A stretch of 64,000 bases of DNA, from assembly GCF_024362695.1 (NCBI RefSeq), contig NC_065419.1, positions 9,858,678-9,922,677 on the forward strand, written 5' to 3'. Of this stretch, positions 1 to 8,428 are shown piece after piece (positions within the stretch are counted from its first letter, which is position 1; each line of letters starts with the position of its first letter). Under the pieces are notes generated by a model. That model was given only the letters and a program-made list of their open reading frames with translations. It was not told the origin of the DNA and made no database searches. The position numbers and the translations under genes were made by a program. Source of the stretch: Pectinophora gossypiella (Eukaryota > Arthropoda > Insecta > Lepidoptera > Gelechiidae).

Positions 1-1540
1 GGTATTACGCGAAGTTCACTGTATGAATGCAATGTAATAAAGCGTGTCAAGGATTGGTTCAAACTCCAAAACAAGGCAAACTTTTGCGATTTCTTTTTAT
101 TATCTCATAGAAACTACCTATTTACTACTTATACATAATGTATTTTTCTCATTTTAAAAATATCCAGACAAAATCAATCCAGTTTACTAACTTAAAAAGA
201 TGATCAGCAAATCACAGATCACAGAATATTTAGCAGTATAAACAAACATACAAATTCACAGTAAAGCAATATAACATGAGATAGAATATGGAAATAAAAA
301 CGTCAGCATTCTCACAATATCTCTTTCATTCATGGCTAGAGTGTTGATGTTATCATTTATTGCCCTAGTCAGTGAATTCCCTCGTATGATTTTAAGACAT
401 TTCTTTACGTAATGACTCAGTAAATATACTGCTTTCTAATCATATAAACAGAAAATAAATAATAAATACTACTTATTAGGGAATGCAATCCCGACTCGAG
501 ACCGCAAATTGGAGATCCCGCGGGATTTAAATATCAATCCCGCGAGATCCCGAAATTTTCGCGAACTCATCAAGTTCATTAAAAAAAAGTAAAGTTACGG
601 TGGTTGAAAACGATGAAAACTGCTTGTTTGTGATAGTGAGAATAATTAAAACTTTTTAGAACGAAAACAAAAACCTTTATTCTACAATATTACTAACTAA
701 ATAACTAAGTTTTCTTTGGATACCAGCGTAATCAAAACAAAAAGTATAACTCAAGGAGATTCGCCCAATCCCGTCAATCTCGACCTCGTATAATTATGCT
801 TCGGGATTGATCCCGAAAAATTGTATTAAGTACTTAATAGTAATCCTGACTACAAGGTGGTAAGGGCGGTCATTGGCCTTACAAACCATACGAAGGAAGA
901 AATACCTCCATATACCAATAATACTAATATAGATATTTAATCATATTATCGGTGTAAAACTTTATCGGTATTTAAGATAATTTAATAACATAGTTCTTAA
1001 GTTTGTTACTATCCAAATGGATCTAGTTGTTCGATAATAAAATATTTTATATTTATTTTTTTATTTTATTAACTTATGTGATATACTCGGTACATGAGCG
1101 CCTGTTGCTTTTTGTAATGTCCTTATACTGTTAAATAAATTAAATAAACATTATTATTATGTTTCCTTTCCAAGGACAGGCTTAATGTACTTGCCGTGTC
1201 AACCAAATTCACAGACGACAAGGTAATTAAAAATAAAACTATTAATATTTAAACTTGCAGATTGTTCATTACAATCGTATGATGTTTTAAAAATGTTGCA
1301 TCAACGCTTGCCTAGCGAAATTCAACCCATAGCTTGTGTTAATATGACGAAATACAGGTAATATACTTAATATACAAAATGAATACTGGTCAAATGATTT
1401 TATATAAGTACTTTAATGATACGGTAAAAGACGTCATAAATATAACATTATGTTGTAAAACATGAAAGCGGCATAATATACCCATGCAAAGCATAATAAT
1501 ATGCAATAATAATATTATGAATTGTAAACCGCTGATTATA
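1..1540. other. Gene-free AT-rich stretch
   Basis: No open frame, splice-flanked exon or RNA gene is supportable here. The stretch is AT-rich. Its only distinctive part is the ATCCCG-rich block listed separately at 487-819. Confidence 0.6.
487..819. repeat. ATCCCG/CGGGAT-rich block, possible hAT-type MITE end
   Basis: About eight copies of ATCCCG or its complement cluster in two patches (487-556 and 767-817), separated by AT-rich sequence. They include a perfect 12-bp palindrome at 515-526 and a 7-bp inverted pair at 801-816. Short GC-rich subterminal repeats of this kind are known as transposase-binding sites in hAT elements. That identity is inference, and I found no clear terminal inverted repeats or target duplication. 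Confidence 0.35.
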
Positions 1541-1559
1541 TAGATTGCAAGAAGATGGT

Positions 1560-1660
1560 GGTTTCCAGGATTTGTCTCCGATTAATGACAATAGTCTCAC
1601 CCTATATTACATGGGACTTAAACATAGCTGGCGAGGAGTGGGTGTGTATACTATACTTAC
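1560..1660 (+). repeat. Dispersed repeat piece (ACATAGCTGGCGAGG motif)
   Basis: The segment with ACATAGCTGGCGAGGAG followed by GTGTATA recurs on the minus strand at about 6365-6415, immediately left of the endogenous retrovirus, and in diverged form at about 43500-43565. It looks like the end of a dispersed element. The family is not recognised. Confidence 0.45.
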
Positions 1661-1706
1661 ACATTATTTTGTAACATAATTATTTCCTTAATATAACATA
1701 GCAGCA

Positions 1707-2030
1707 GCCTCCGTGGTCTAGTGATTAGACTAACGCTCACGATCTGGACGTCCGGGTTTGATTCCCTTTGTGAGACTGTCCTTTGTTTGGTAAAGACTTA
1801 TCAGGCTGGAATCACCTGATTGTCTGAAAAAGTAAGATAATTCCGTGCTTTGGAGGGAAAGTTAAACCGTTGGTCCCGGCTATTGGCCGTAAAAACACCT
1901 CCACCAACCCGCATTGAAGCAGCGTGGTGGAGTATGCTCCATACCCCCCTCCGGTTGATTGCGTGGAGGCCTGTGCCCAGCAGTGGGACGTATATATTGC
2001 TTTTTATGTTTATGTATGTATGATGGGAGA
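1707..2030 (+). repeat. tRNA-derived SINE (complete, family 1)
   Basis: The 5' part resembles a tRNA gene. A GCCTCCGTGGTCTAGTG-type A-box region is followed by a B box, GGTTTGATTCC, at 1755-1765. The body reads through to a LINE-like tail containing GTGCCCAGCAGTGGGACG, ending in a short T/ATGT-rich tract. The tail (or its complement) recurs at about 33965-34080, so this is a mobile family and not a tRNA gene. Transcription would be by RNA polymerase III. Confidence 0.75.
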
Positions 2031-2640
2031 ATCGCGCTCACTGGGACCCTCCAACCTCTTTCTTCTATTCCGTGGGCATTGAGAAATTATAAAGGTTAGT
2101 GATTGTTTGCCGGTCACCGTAATATGGTGCATCCTCAAACTTCCTATTAAAAAGTCTGCAAGTTGTCTTACTTTTATATATAAGTATTATAGTTTTCATC
2201 TATCCGATGATTTCTGGACCCGCCAAGCTCAATATGAATTACTTTCGTGAGTCCATTTATCTAAATCAAGAATTTTAATACGAATTCCGATCACGTGATT
2301 GGATGAAGTGGTTTATAATGATATCTTATCTTTTGAATTAGTTTTAAAAGAAATGTACCGCTTTTAATTTATAAGATATGATAAATAACTTGAACAAAAT
2401 AACATACCTACTTACTTAGTTCTCAATTCAAATTATGTTACGACGAATAAGTGACAAATCTAATAAATAATTAATTATTGTCTTGTCTTTGTGTGTGGCG
2501 TCCTTTTATAATAAACAATTTCTATTCTATTCTAAATAATTGATAATCAAGGAATTTAGCATTCTTTTTTATTTGGGAAAATAGAGCACATAGCATTAGT
2601 TCACGACTATATGCCAAAGTAGTCAAACTTAAAAAAAAGT
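2031..2640. other. Gene-free stretch
   Basis: No supportable gene or recognisable element. The first 70 bases may still belong to the preceding SINE insertion. Confidence 0.5.
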
Positions 2641-2649
2641 ACCTGCATA

Positions 2650-2765
2650 TAACCCGGGTGCTTTCAAGGCCAGAGTGAACAGGCACCTTCTGGGCGAGCT
2701 CATTCTATCTTAGGCCTCGTCAATGCCTCCGGGCAAGTCTGGGGCCAAGAGCAAACCCATCAGAT
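2650..2765 (+). repeat. Non-LTR retrotransposon 3' fragment
   Basis: Read on the plus strand, the segment encodes FKARVNRHLLGELILS followed by a stop, then a short conserved 3' UTR. A second copy with the same protein tail (HRHLLGDL) and UTR lies at about 38446-38530. It is the extreme C-terminus of a LINE reverse-transcriptase ORF, 5'-truncated. Confidence 0.55.
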
Positions 2766-2870
2766 AAAAAAAGAGTACCCACGCCTCACTGAGCTTTCTA
2801 TTACACCAACGTGATAGGTGGCAAGCCGTATCGCCCCGTCAAACTGCAATTGATTATGAATTAAACTCAC
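2766..2870 (-). repeat. Dispersed repeat A (minus copy)
   Basis: This is the complement of a family seen at least nine times in the window. The consensus runs: a TTATCTTAAGTG stretch, CACGTTGGTCTAACAGAAAGC, TTCATCTTGCGATGG, then CCCAATTGGGATATAG. Only the central part is present here. The family is probably a SINE or a short LINE end, and no coding capacity is visible. Confidence 0.5.
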
Positions 2871-3559
2871 TATTATAATCACTGTGCGATTATAAGATAC
2901 TATAGCTACTTATCGGTGTTCAATAACAAAACAATGCCTAATATTTTTAAATAGGTACACATGTTTATTTTTATCAACTAATCATCGATAAGTAGAAAAT
3001 TATTGAACACGTTTAGTTTTTTGACATTCTACGATTTTTCGTTACATTATCACGTCTGTAGCCTTGAAGGGGTAGGCAGAGTTTAGTACATGAGTATATT
3101 ACGTGTATATTACATTAAATTATAGTATAAACCACCTCTTCGTCAGCAGATTTTTTCCATTGACAGGATTTGTTAAAAAAATTTAGATCATACCTAACAA
3201 AAATTACGATGATGATCTTTTTTTTTGAAGATTGTAAACCAACGGACTTAAAAAGTACCTTTATAACAGTGTAAAATTAAATATTCCCCGAAACACTAGT
3301 AGCGATTTCGGTAGCATACGTTAATCAATATTAATTAGCCGATAACATGCGGGCAGTGTACTTCTAAAATTAGCGTAGGTTGCCTTATCTAAATTAATTC
3401 ATGCATTAAGGCGTAAAATATAGGATAAAAATAAGCACGAGCCGTTGCTCGCGACATCGACCGCTTGGCTTTCGGTTGTAACGATAACAGTTTTACCTTG
3501 GAATGCATGCTATCTAAATCATCTCCTTAACTAATGCTAAACGGAATAATTTCCGTTTT

Positions 3560-3884
3560 TCACAGGGTCCGCTTACCTAACTTGAAAATTTGACAGGTCC
3601 GGTTTTTTACAGAAGCGACTGCCTGTCCGATCTTCCAACCCGCGAAGGGAAAACCAGCCCAATACAGGTTAGGTCACATACGTCCGAAAATGCATTTCTC
3701 GGGAATGTGGGTTTCCTCACGATGTTTTCCTTCACCGCTGAGCACGTGATAATCATATTTTATGATCCAAACATGAATTCGATAACTAATTCGACAATCA
3801 TTGGTTTAGGTCTATGCTGGACTCGAACCTGCGACCTCAAAGTGAGAGGCAAGCGCTCTATCAACTGGGCTACCACGGCTCTTA
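3560..3884 (-). repeat. tRNA-derived SINE (complete, family 2, minus)
   Basis: On the minus strand this begins with a tRNA-like head: GTGGTAGCCCAGTTGATAG with B box AGGTTCGAGTCC (complement of 3819-3830). It continues through a body containing the complement of TTTCCTCACGATGTTTTCC and ends in a LINE-derived tail near 3560. The tail is shared with about 42060-42190. The 107-codon open frame across it on the plus strand is a by-product of the repeat. Confidence 0.7.
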
Positions 3885-4560
3885 ATGTATACTATATACA
3901 TAACGTAGCTTAATAGTGAAAACGTCGTAAGCGAAGTTTTCCAAAATCACATTTAGATGTGATTTTTGTTAACAAAACTTAGCAATAGACATGCTTGTCT
4001 TTTCCGGGTAAAAATTGAGTCCGCATTTTTTTACCTGGATTGAAACACTAGTGTACTAGTGATTTTGAAAAGAGACGCTTACAATGTTTTCTCTATACGA
4101 CGATACGTAGATAATGTCATTCCTATATACCTATTGAAGTAAGCTGAGTCACACGCCGTCAATTAGGTACGATAAGGTGCAAAAGTCCAATCAGTTTCTT
4201 GCAAAGTAATAAATTAACTGGTCGCACTTAACACCTCCTGGTTACATGTCGTTTCTGTAATAGACCAAAAACACCTACAAAAATATAAATTTTATAATTA
4301 TGACAATTAATTTTTCATAATTTCACCACTGCTTACAAATAATTCGCTGGGCTCACTGCACTTTTGCTATTTGATTGTACATAACCTCCGGCCATATTTG
4401 ATCATAACGATATCTCACCATAGAACATTATTACCTCTAAATACAAAATTTTATTAGTGGCACCGGTGATATATCGCTCCGGCCAAGTCTTTTTTTTGTG
4501 ATTATATCTTGCCACGGAGGACGCTTCACCCAGCGGAGTCAGTCCTTTCTTTCAAGTACT
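3885..4560. other. Gene-free stretch
   Basis: AT-rich sequence without a supportable gene or recognised element. Confidence 0.5.
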
Positions 4561-4567
4561 TAGTCAC

Positions 4568-4875
4568 TTCTTCTTCTTATCGTGTGGGTTGTGCGGTGGA
4601 GTACCAACCTCATCTGGGTCAGGGTTATTATTAAGCCGCCAAAGGCCCCTGATATGCATCATGCTACGATTACTCACTTACAAGTAGTAACCGGGACCAA
4701 CGGCTTAATGTGCCTTACGAAGCACGGATCATCTTACTTTCGGACAATCAGGCCTGTAATGTCCTAACCAAACTAGGGATCAAAAGTGATTTTTGTGTTA
4801 TGTTCCTACCGGTATTCGAACACGGGGCCTTCGGATTGTGAGCCCAATGTTCAACCACTGGACTACGGAGGCCGT
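4568..4875 (-). repeat. tRNA-derived SINE (family 3, minus)
   Basis: Read on the minus strand it starts GGCCTCCGTAGTCCAGTGGTTGA, with a B-box-like GTTCGAATACC, then a body containing GGACATTACAGGCC. It ends in a tail containing the complement of GTGTGGGTTGTGCGGTGGAG. Close copies lie at 45230-45500 and 51310-51599 (both minus) and 59104-59260 (plus). Isolated tails lie at about 30465-30545 and 48895-48994. Confidence 0.7.
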
Positions 4876-5340
4876 TCGTAGAAGTTCGAAGAAGTAGTGA
4901 CTTCAGCCTGACTACCCTTATTGAAAATGTCTCGTTTCTTTTTTAGACATATAGTTTCTGGAATAGTTAGTTGCCCTGCCAGCTGATTCGGGGCATTTGT
5001 AATCTGTGGAGAGTTGCCATTCTATACGTTGTATTATTCCTTATTCTATGCAACTGGCTTCGTAAAATACTCTCATCGGATGGCAATGGTGCCGTAATAG
5101 GTAGCAGTATGTACTTACTAATGGATAAGGAATATGCATACGTCGCGCCCTTTGATATTCATCAGTTTATGTCGATAATACTAATTAATGACTCATCCTT
5201 AATGCATAATTTTCCATGCTGCTTATCATTTCCAGGTTCCGTGCATATCGTACATCTATATCGATGTTAGACGCGCGGTCTCTACTTTAGAAAGAGCAAA
5301 CTAAACATTATTTGACTATGAAAATTTTACTAATTTCATA
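4876..5340. other. Gene-free stretch
   Basis: A 99-codon open frame crosses here, but it has no homology I recognise, no splice context and ordinary AT-rich composition. I do not call it a gene. Confidence 0.45.
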
Positions 5341-5344
5341 AATG

Positions 5345-5665
5345 TGTTGTTTCCTGTGCACACCATCTAATTTTATTTTAAGTTCATCATTTTCTTTTAC
5401 GTTGAAAAGGAAACGGACGGGCAGTCGACAGGCATAAAAATGGAAAAAATACCCTTCCAAAATTATATAATGACCAATAACCCGACAGAATCAAGTTGAC
5501 AACACATGTCAACGGGTTGCATATGAGTGAGGTGAATATTTTATTCGCGCGGGTTATTCATTCATTTTAAATTTAACAGTTGACAATCATCCGTCCCATT
5601 CCTTTTCGGCGGAAAGAAAATCTTAAAATAAAATTAAGATGTGTCTGCAGAAATCAGGGTTATGG
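5345..5665. mobile_element. Long-TIR MITE (family C), copy 1
   Basis: The ends are inverted repeats of roughly 80 bp with mismatches. The left side reads CTAATTTTATTTTA then TTGAAAAGGAAACGGACGG, and the right side is the complement with CCTTTTCGGCGG and TAAAATAAAATTAAG. The interior has no coding capacity. A second copy at 26095-26400 has better-matching arms, which confirms the element. The superfamily is not determined because no clear target duplication can be read. Confidence 0.65.
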
Positions 5666-5741
5666 TATCCCTTAATCAGTGGCGGCCCTTTTTTATTAGT
5701 TTACGGCCGCCGAAATATACCTGTTTTCTTTAAAATGTCTT

Positions 5742-5809
5742 AAACTCATACATTTAATAAGAGGTTTATTAAGAAGGTACCTACGACCTCTTATTAAATG
5801 TATGAGTTT
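5742..5809. repeat. Perfect 24-bp inverted repeat
   Basis: Arms 5742-5765 and 5786-5809 are exactly complementary, with a 20-base spacer. The arms are AT-rich and read as reverse complements base for base. The structure sits between GGCCGC-containing segments at about 5705 and 5815, so it may be the core of a larger fold-back element. Confidence 0.8.
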
Positions 5810-6422
5810 TATGTGGCCGCTAAGAGGTCTAATGCAGAGGCCCCATCCAGTTACTCCCCAGTAGATACGGGGCTGCCAGCCAGAGTGGTCCCGTCTTGGT
5901 TGATTTTAGTTAATTCCATGTGCGGCAAATCTACAATAAGTCACTTCAAAAAAAGGCGCCCCCCTAAAACGGCGCCCGCTGCGATCGCACCGCTTGCACT
6001 GCCATAGGGTCGCCACTGCCCTTAATAATAAGTAACCTTCATAGAAAGCCAAGGGCAAACGTTTATCTATATTCACATAGAGTTTGCACTTAATCAATAC
6101 CTAGGTAACAATCAGTGTTACGCTATCAGAGAAGAGCCCGAGAATGGATAAAGAGATAAAAGAACCACTTACCTACTTAACGTATAATTATTGATCACAA
6201 ATAACAGGTAAGTATGTTGAAATAATAGTATGTAGGTATCATTCTTATAGGTACACAACGTACACAGTTTTGTAGCTACTAAGCTACAAAACTGCAAAAG
6301 TACGTCATATAACACAACACCACGCCTGTATTCTCGAAGAGGTAAACAGCGATGTAGTACATAAACCACCCCTCGCCAGCTATGTTTTAGTCCTATATAA
6401 CAGCTGCCTATTGCCATTAACC
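5810..6422. other. Gene-free left flank of the retrovirus
   Basis: It contains a piece of dispersed repeat F (about 5918-5948), a perfect 13-bp-arm hairpin with a 4-nt loop at 6265-6294, and a minus copy of the ACATAGCTGGCGAGG repeat ending just before the insertion. No gene is supported. Confidence 0.5.
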
Positions 6423-6426
6423 GGGC
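6423..6426. repeat. Target-site duplication, left (GGGC)
   Basis: The 4 bp preceding the 5' LTR match the 4 bp following the 3' LTR (15418-15421). Four-base duplications are usual for Ty3/gypsy and errantivirus integrases. Confidence 0.8.
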
Positions 6427-6454
6427 TGTTATATATTAAATTACAGGGTAATCA

Positions 6455-6463
6455 TATAAAATA
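6455..6463 (+). promoter_or_regulatory. Putative LTR TATA box
   Basis: TATAAAATA lies 29 bases into the LTR. Its placement ahead of the palindrome and the AATAAA signals suits a U3 promoter. Many errantiviruses use an initiator instead, so the role is inferred. Confidence 0.45.
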
Positions 6464-6480
6464 AAAACTGCATACTCAAT

Positions 6481-6510
6481 TCCTATTGCATTGACGTCAA
6501 TGCAATAGGA
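6481..6510. promoter_or_regulatory. 30-bp perfect palindrome with TGACGTCA core
   Basis: All 15 base pairs match around the centre. The core TGACGTCA is the full CRE/ATF site, flanked symmetrically by ATTGCA/TGCAAT (C/EBP-like half-sites). The same sequence is in the 3' LTR at 15223-15252. Binding by CREB/ATF or C/EBP-type bZIP proteins is inferred from the motif alone. Confidence 0.7.
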
Positions 6511-6676
6511 CTCCGGAACCATCAAGTTTCATTTCAATGGGAAATCGTTAGTTCGGGTTTGGAATTCGGATAGTTACTACGTCCTGTGTAATTCTAATAC
6601 ATTTTCTTTAAATAAATCTTTTTAGCGTAAATAAAATTGTTTTTTAAAAAGCATCACCTGACCCACCCCGTAATAG

Positions 6677-6694
6677 TGGTGTCAGAAGTGGGAT
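6677..6694 (+). promoter_or_regulatory. Primer-binding site for tRNA-Leu
   Basis: The 18 bases TGGTGTCAGAAGTGGGAT begin one base after the 5' LTR. They are complementary to the 3' end, including CCA, of the tRNA-Leu(CAA) type as I recall it (…CACTTCTGACACCA). Minus-strand DNA synthesis would start here. Confidence 0.85.
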
Positions 6695-7202
6695 ACCAGT
6701 GAATTTTTACCGTTTCTTCGTCGATTCCTGGTATTCCATAACGCGTTCGCGTAAACGAATCTCATAAAAATTGTGTGGAACATTGGTGATGTGTCTGTGA
6801 AATTACAAACTTATAAACTAATACGCTATTCCTGTCCGCTCGTCGTCGCCAACCCGACTCCGGAGTGACTTCCAAGTTCTCAAGTTATTTTCGTCACTTC
6901 GTCAAACTCTTCAAAATCTTCTAACTCACCGTCGAATTAATAAGTACGGTTAAACGGCGACAGTCTACCTTCCCCGCATCAGCTCGCCGATACTCGCCGT
7001 CTATCTGGAGGTCTAACCACGACAGTAAGCCTTACTTCGAGAAGCCTGCTGGTGGACCACCGAGACTGCATCCTGGGGTCAACAACAAAACTGTCAGAGT
7101 AAGCCTGCCAGTCGATCGCCGTCATATATTTTTCCTGCCGCTGCGCTGCCGCCGCCGTCACCTCGCTGCCGCTTTCCTGCACGTATCCTGATTTCGCTGG
7201 AA

Positions 7203-7240
7203 ATGAAGATTTACAACGTGGTGTTCGCGCTGGTGTTAAT
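7203..7240 (+). CDS. env leader exon (signal peptide), doubling as a uORF
   Basis: An ATG with A at -3 opens a 12-codon hydrophobic stretch, then the codon AT| is interrupted by a strong splice donor, GTGAGT, at 7241-7246. Joining to the acceptor AG at 13120-13121 completes a codon with base 13122 and enters the env frame exactly. The summed exons (38 + 1903 nt) are divisible by three. The charged start and hydrophobic core fit a signal peptide, which the main env exon lacks. Without splicing, the frame ends at TGA 7242-7244 and gives a 13-codon upstream ORF ahead of gag. The splice itself is inferred from sequence. Confidence 0.75.
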
Positions 7241-7446
7241 GTGAGTAAAATATTTGATTCACTGTAATTGCTTCGCCACTCTCTTTTAATTAATCTTAAC
7301 ATTCTAAATTTTGTATCACTTAGTCGATTCCTAAATATCTCCTATTATATTACCTGTCTTAATAATCCAAAATCTAAAATAATAATCTAACCCTAATACT
7401 TACCTAAATCCTATTTACATACTTACGTACTTACTTACCTCTTATA

Positions 7447-8379
7447 ATGGCGGAAAGCAAACCTCCATCAACTCCTTCAGCTTCGAAGAAGGTTCCTGAA
7501 ATTTTCATATCTGAACCTTGTCCTCTTCAGGTTCTCTGTAATTTCATTAATCCATATAAGGGTGATCGAGAAACCCTAACCGCATTTCTGACAAATTGTC
7601 AAAATGCTCTTGATCTGGCTTCACCTTGCCAGAAAATAATATTATTAAAATATATTATAGCTAAATTAGAAGGCAAAGCACAGGTAGCATGTTCTAACAA
7701 AGTGTTTGAAACATTTGACGAATTAAAGTTATTCTTAAACCAAAACTTTGGAGAAAGGAAGCATTATAATCATCTGTTGTTAGATCTTCAATCATGTAAA
7801 CAACAATTTAACGAAACTGTTGCACAATTCGCTTTGCGTATCGAAAGCTGCTTAACATCCTTGCAATCGGAGATACACAATTCAGCTTCTCTAAAAAAGG
7901 AGCTCGTCGGTCGACTCGCTATGACCGAAGACCTTGCCTTGTTTACGTTCAATTTAGGATTATCACCACGATTGAGCACAATCGTCCGATGCCGAGAACC
8001 GAGGTCATTGAACGATGCCATCAACATAGCTCTCGAAGAAGAGAAGCTTGAAAACCTCGTGTACAAGGTTAATCGTAACAAGCAAGCTCATTCTCATTCG
8101 GAAGGTATCTCCAAACCAAAACGCAACTTTCAAAATTCTATATCATCGCAACAAAATTCGATATCACAAAAAAATTGTAGATATTGTAAAAACCCGGGCC
8201 ATGATATTTCGGAATGTTTTAAACGAAAACATAATAATTCCAAACGAAATTCTAATTATCAAAACAATAATCCCACGGCTCCTATAAATCATGTTGCGGA
8301 CGAAGCGCAATCGGAGCCGGAGTCGTATAACAACTCGGATGGCCCGTGCGAACTATGTGATAACGATAATTTAAACTAG
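7447..8379 (+). CDS. Gag polyprotein
   Basis: The structural polyprotein of the element is 310 aa. The ATG at 7447 sits in AATGG context and is the first ATG after the leader uORF. The N-terminal two thirds is a capsid-like, mostly helical region without recognisable short motifs. A CCHC zinc knuckle (CX2CX4HX4C; CRYCKNPGHDISEC) lies at 8176-8217 in a basic, Asn/Gln-rich tail that should bind genomic RNA. It ends in TAG at 8377-8379, directly preceded by a UUUAAAC slippery heptamer, so a fraction of ribosomes should continue into pol. No frameshift or internal stop is present. Insect errantivirus Gags usually run about 300-450 aa, so the length is normal. Confidence 0.93.
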   Translation: MAESKPPSTPSASKKVPEIFISEPCPLQVLCNFINPYKGDRETLTAFLTNCQNALDLASPCQKIILLKYIIAKLEGKAQVACSNKVFETFDELKLFLNQNFGERKHYNHLLLDLQSCKQQFNETVAQFALRIESCLTSLQSEIHNSASLKKELVGRLAMTEDLALFTFNLGLSPRLSTIVRCREPRSLNDAINIALEEEKLENLVYKVNRNKQAHSHSEGISKPKRNFQNSISSQQNSISQKNCRYCKNPGHDISECFKRKHNNSKRNSNYQNNNPTAPINHVADEAQSEPESYNNSDGPCELCDNDNLN

Positions 8380-8428
8380 TAAACAGAATTACGGACACGT
8401 GTCGACGTAATTCTGCTCGTTTAGACAC
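8370..8428 (+). promoter_or_regulatory. -1 ribosomal frameshift signal (gag/pol)
   Basis: UUUAAAC occupies 8370-8376 in the correct phase (U UUA AAC) immediately before the gag stop. A 7-nt spacer follows, then a perfect 10-bp stem (8384-8393 with 8406-8415). The 12-nt loop contains GUGUC (8399-8403), which can pair with GACAC at 8424-8428 and so form an H-type pseudoknot. The pol frame is -1 to gag and opens exactly at 8370, right after an in-frame TAA at 8367. All three parts match a textbook frameshift element. Efficiency is unknown. Confidence 0.88.

Larger units (their letters stand above)
6427..6675 (+). repeat. 5' LTR (249 bp)
   Basis: It begins TGTTATATATTA and ends CCCGTAATA, so the termini are TG...TA and not TG...CA. 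By eye it matches the 3' LTR at all positions. It carries a TATA-like TATAAAATA at 6455-6463, a 30-bp perfect palindrome at 6481-6510, and two AATAAA signals at 6611-6616 and 6630-6635 before the end. It should drive transcription of the element. Confidence 0.92.

Noticed and set aside
1707..1780. tRNA gene
   Set aside because: It is the tRNA-like head of a SINE followed by a SINE body and tail. It does not form a clean cloverleaf, and related heads recur with the same bodies.
3590..3913. 107-codon plus-strand ORF
   Set aside because: It crosses a minus-strand SINE and has no independent coding evidence.
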